This document shows positions 39,926 through 40,344 of a stretch of DNA of 40,344 nt, piece after piece. Within the stretch, counting starts at the first letter, position 1; every line of letters starts with the position of its first letter. The notes beneath the pieces are model-generated. The model saw only the letters and a program-made list of their open reading frames with translations, had not been told where the DNA came from and did not search any database. Location of the stretch: positions 1-40,344 of the forward strand of contig JAZPXN010000017.1 of the NCBI GenBank assembly GCA_045543655.1, written 5' to 3'. The DNA comes from RGIG995 sp045543655 (GTDB lineage Bacteria; Bacillota; Clostridia; Oscillospirales; UBA644). Made by a program: the position numbers and the translations under genes.

Positions 39926-39937
39926 TTGTGCTATAAT
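39909..39937 (+). promoter_or_regulatory. sigma-A-type promoter of the right-edge gene
   Basis: TTGACT, 17 bases, TATAAT, with the start codon at 39985 about 47 bases downstream. It overlaps the terminator hairpin. Confidence 0.82.
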
Positions 39938-39984
39938 TTATAGGTACGAATGATTGATTAGAATTTGTATAGGAGATAAGCAAT

Positions 39985-40344
39985 ATGTTTTATTATCTAA
40001 ATAAAGACACAGTTCCAACAATACCTACACCGCACGATTGTGAAATAAAGAAAGTGACTATACAAGGAGATTATATTATATTTGAGTTTGAGGATGACAT
40101 TTCGTATCATGATTCTATTCGGCACTTCAATCCCGATGCAAAATCCTTAGTCATCAAAATTCATTTGATTGATGATTTTGATACATACAAAATGAAATAC
40201 TATAAAAAGCCTTGGTGTAGAGGGGATTATTCCCGTATTGATAACGCCCAACTTGAAAAAATTGCTAAAAAGGAAAGACTCGAATATCTTTACCATTATG
40301 TTGGATATCAATCTATGATTATCAAGTTGTTTAGCCAAACTTAT
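39985..40344 (+). CDS. hypothetical protein (C-terminal end cut by window edge)
   Basis: 120 codons are open to the right edge with no stop. The start ATG has AGGAGA 8 bases upstream and a clear promoter. The visible protein begins MFYYLNKDTVPTIPTPHDCE and is rich in Y, D, K and I, with no signal peptide or membrane segment; 'YIIFEFEDDISYHDSIRHFNP' reads like a small beta-sheet domain of the immunity or conserved-hypothetical type, without a family I can name. It is markedly more AT-rich than the core genes and may be recently acquired. Confidence 0.72.
   Translation, partial: MFYYLNKDTVPTIPTPHDCEIKKVTIQGDYIIFEFEDDISYHDSIRHFNPDAKSLVIKIHLIDDFDTYKMKYYKKPWCRGDYSRIDNAQLEKIAKKERLEYLYHYVGYQSMIIKLFSQTY

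Overview
The window looks like a chromosomal segment of a Gram-positive, low-to-mid GC Firmicute of class Clostridia, probably an uncultured gut-type lineage related to Oscillospirales. The class assignment rests on gene content: a maf-mreBCD-PBP2-minD-mgsA order, Gram-positive FtsK/SpoIIIE, a T-box in front of thrS, a Gld-type ABC module, and strong AGGAGG ribosome sites. The order-level assignment is a guess. Core genes are clearly more GC-rich than the accessory stretches at 1.1-4.1 kb, 32.6-34.0 kb and 39.8 kb to the end.

Layout. 1-1078 is the N-terminal part of hflX (minus). 1.27-4.1 kb is an AT-rich accessory patch with a lipoprotein, two small conserved hypothetical genes, two different arrays of mini-hairpins, a decayed third array copy, and tRNA-Pro(GGG). 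4.2-8.6 kb holds a radical SAM YgiQ-type gene translationally coupled to ftsK (minus). 8.8-11.1 kb holds zapA and a U32-family rRNA/tRNA hydroxylation-type gene (plus). 11.1-13.8 kb holds asnS and a type Ic aspartate aminotransferase (minus).

14.3-20.9 kb is one dense plus-strand operon: response regulator, histidine kinase, maf, mreB, mreC, mreD and PBP2, i.e. a two-component system heading the cell-elongation machinery. After a terminator with an overlapping promoter come minD, a methylglyoxal-synthase-like gene whose active-site residues are replaced, hisS, aspS, and a four-gene Gld-type ABC transporter module (25.5-30.4 kb). Next are a histidine phosphatase, a tandem pair of duplicated membrane-anchored proteins, and a surface protein with three exact-length 39-residue CxxC repeats. 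On the minus strand lie a T-box-controlled divergent thrS, a three-gene operon (amidohydrolase, PHP hydrolase, FAD oxidoreductase) and a small helical protein. The right edge cuts an AT-rich hypothetical gene.

Twelve of the thirteen sigma-A-type promoters listed here follow the same pattern: TTGnnn, exactly 17 bases, then TATAAT or a one-base variant. The exception in quality is the minD promoter (TTGATT, TAATAT), which still has the 17-base spacer. The most unusual items are the hairpin arrays, the apparently inactive MgsA-like protein beside a MinD that lacks MinC, MinE and RodA neighbours, and the kinase/regulator pair leading the mre operon. All family assignments come from reading the translated sequence by eye; no database search was possible.
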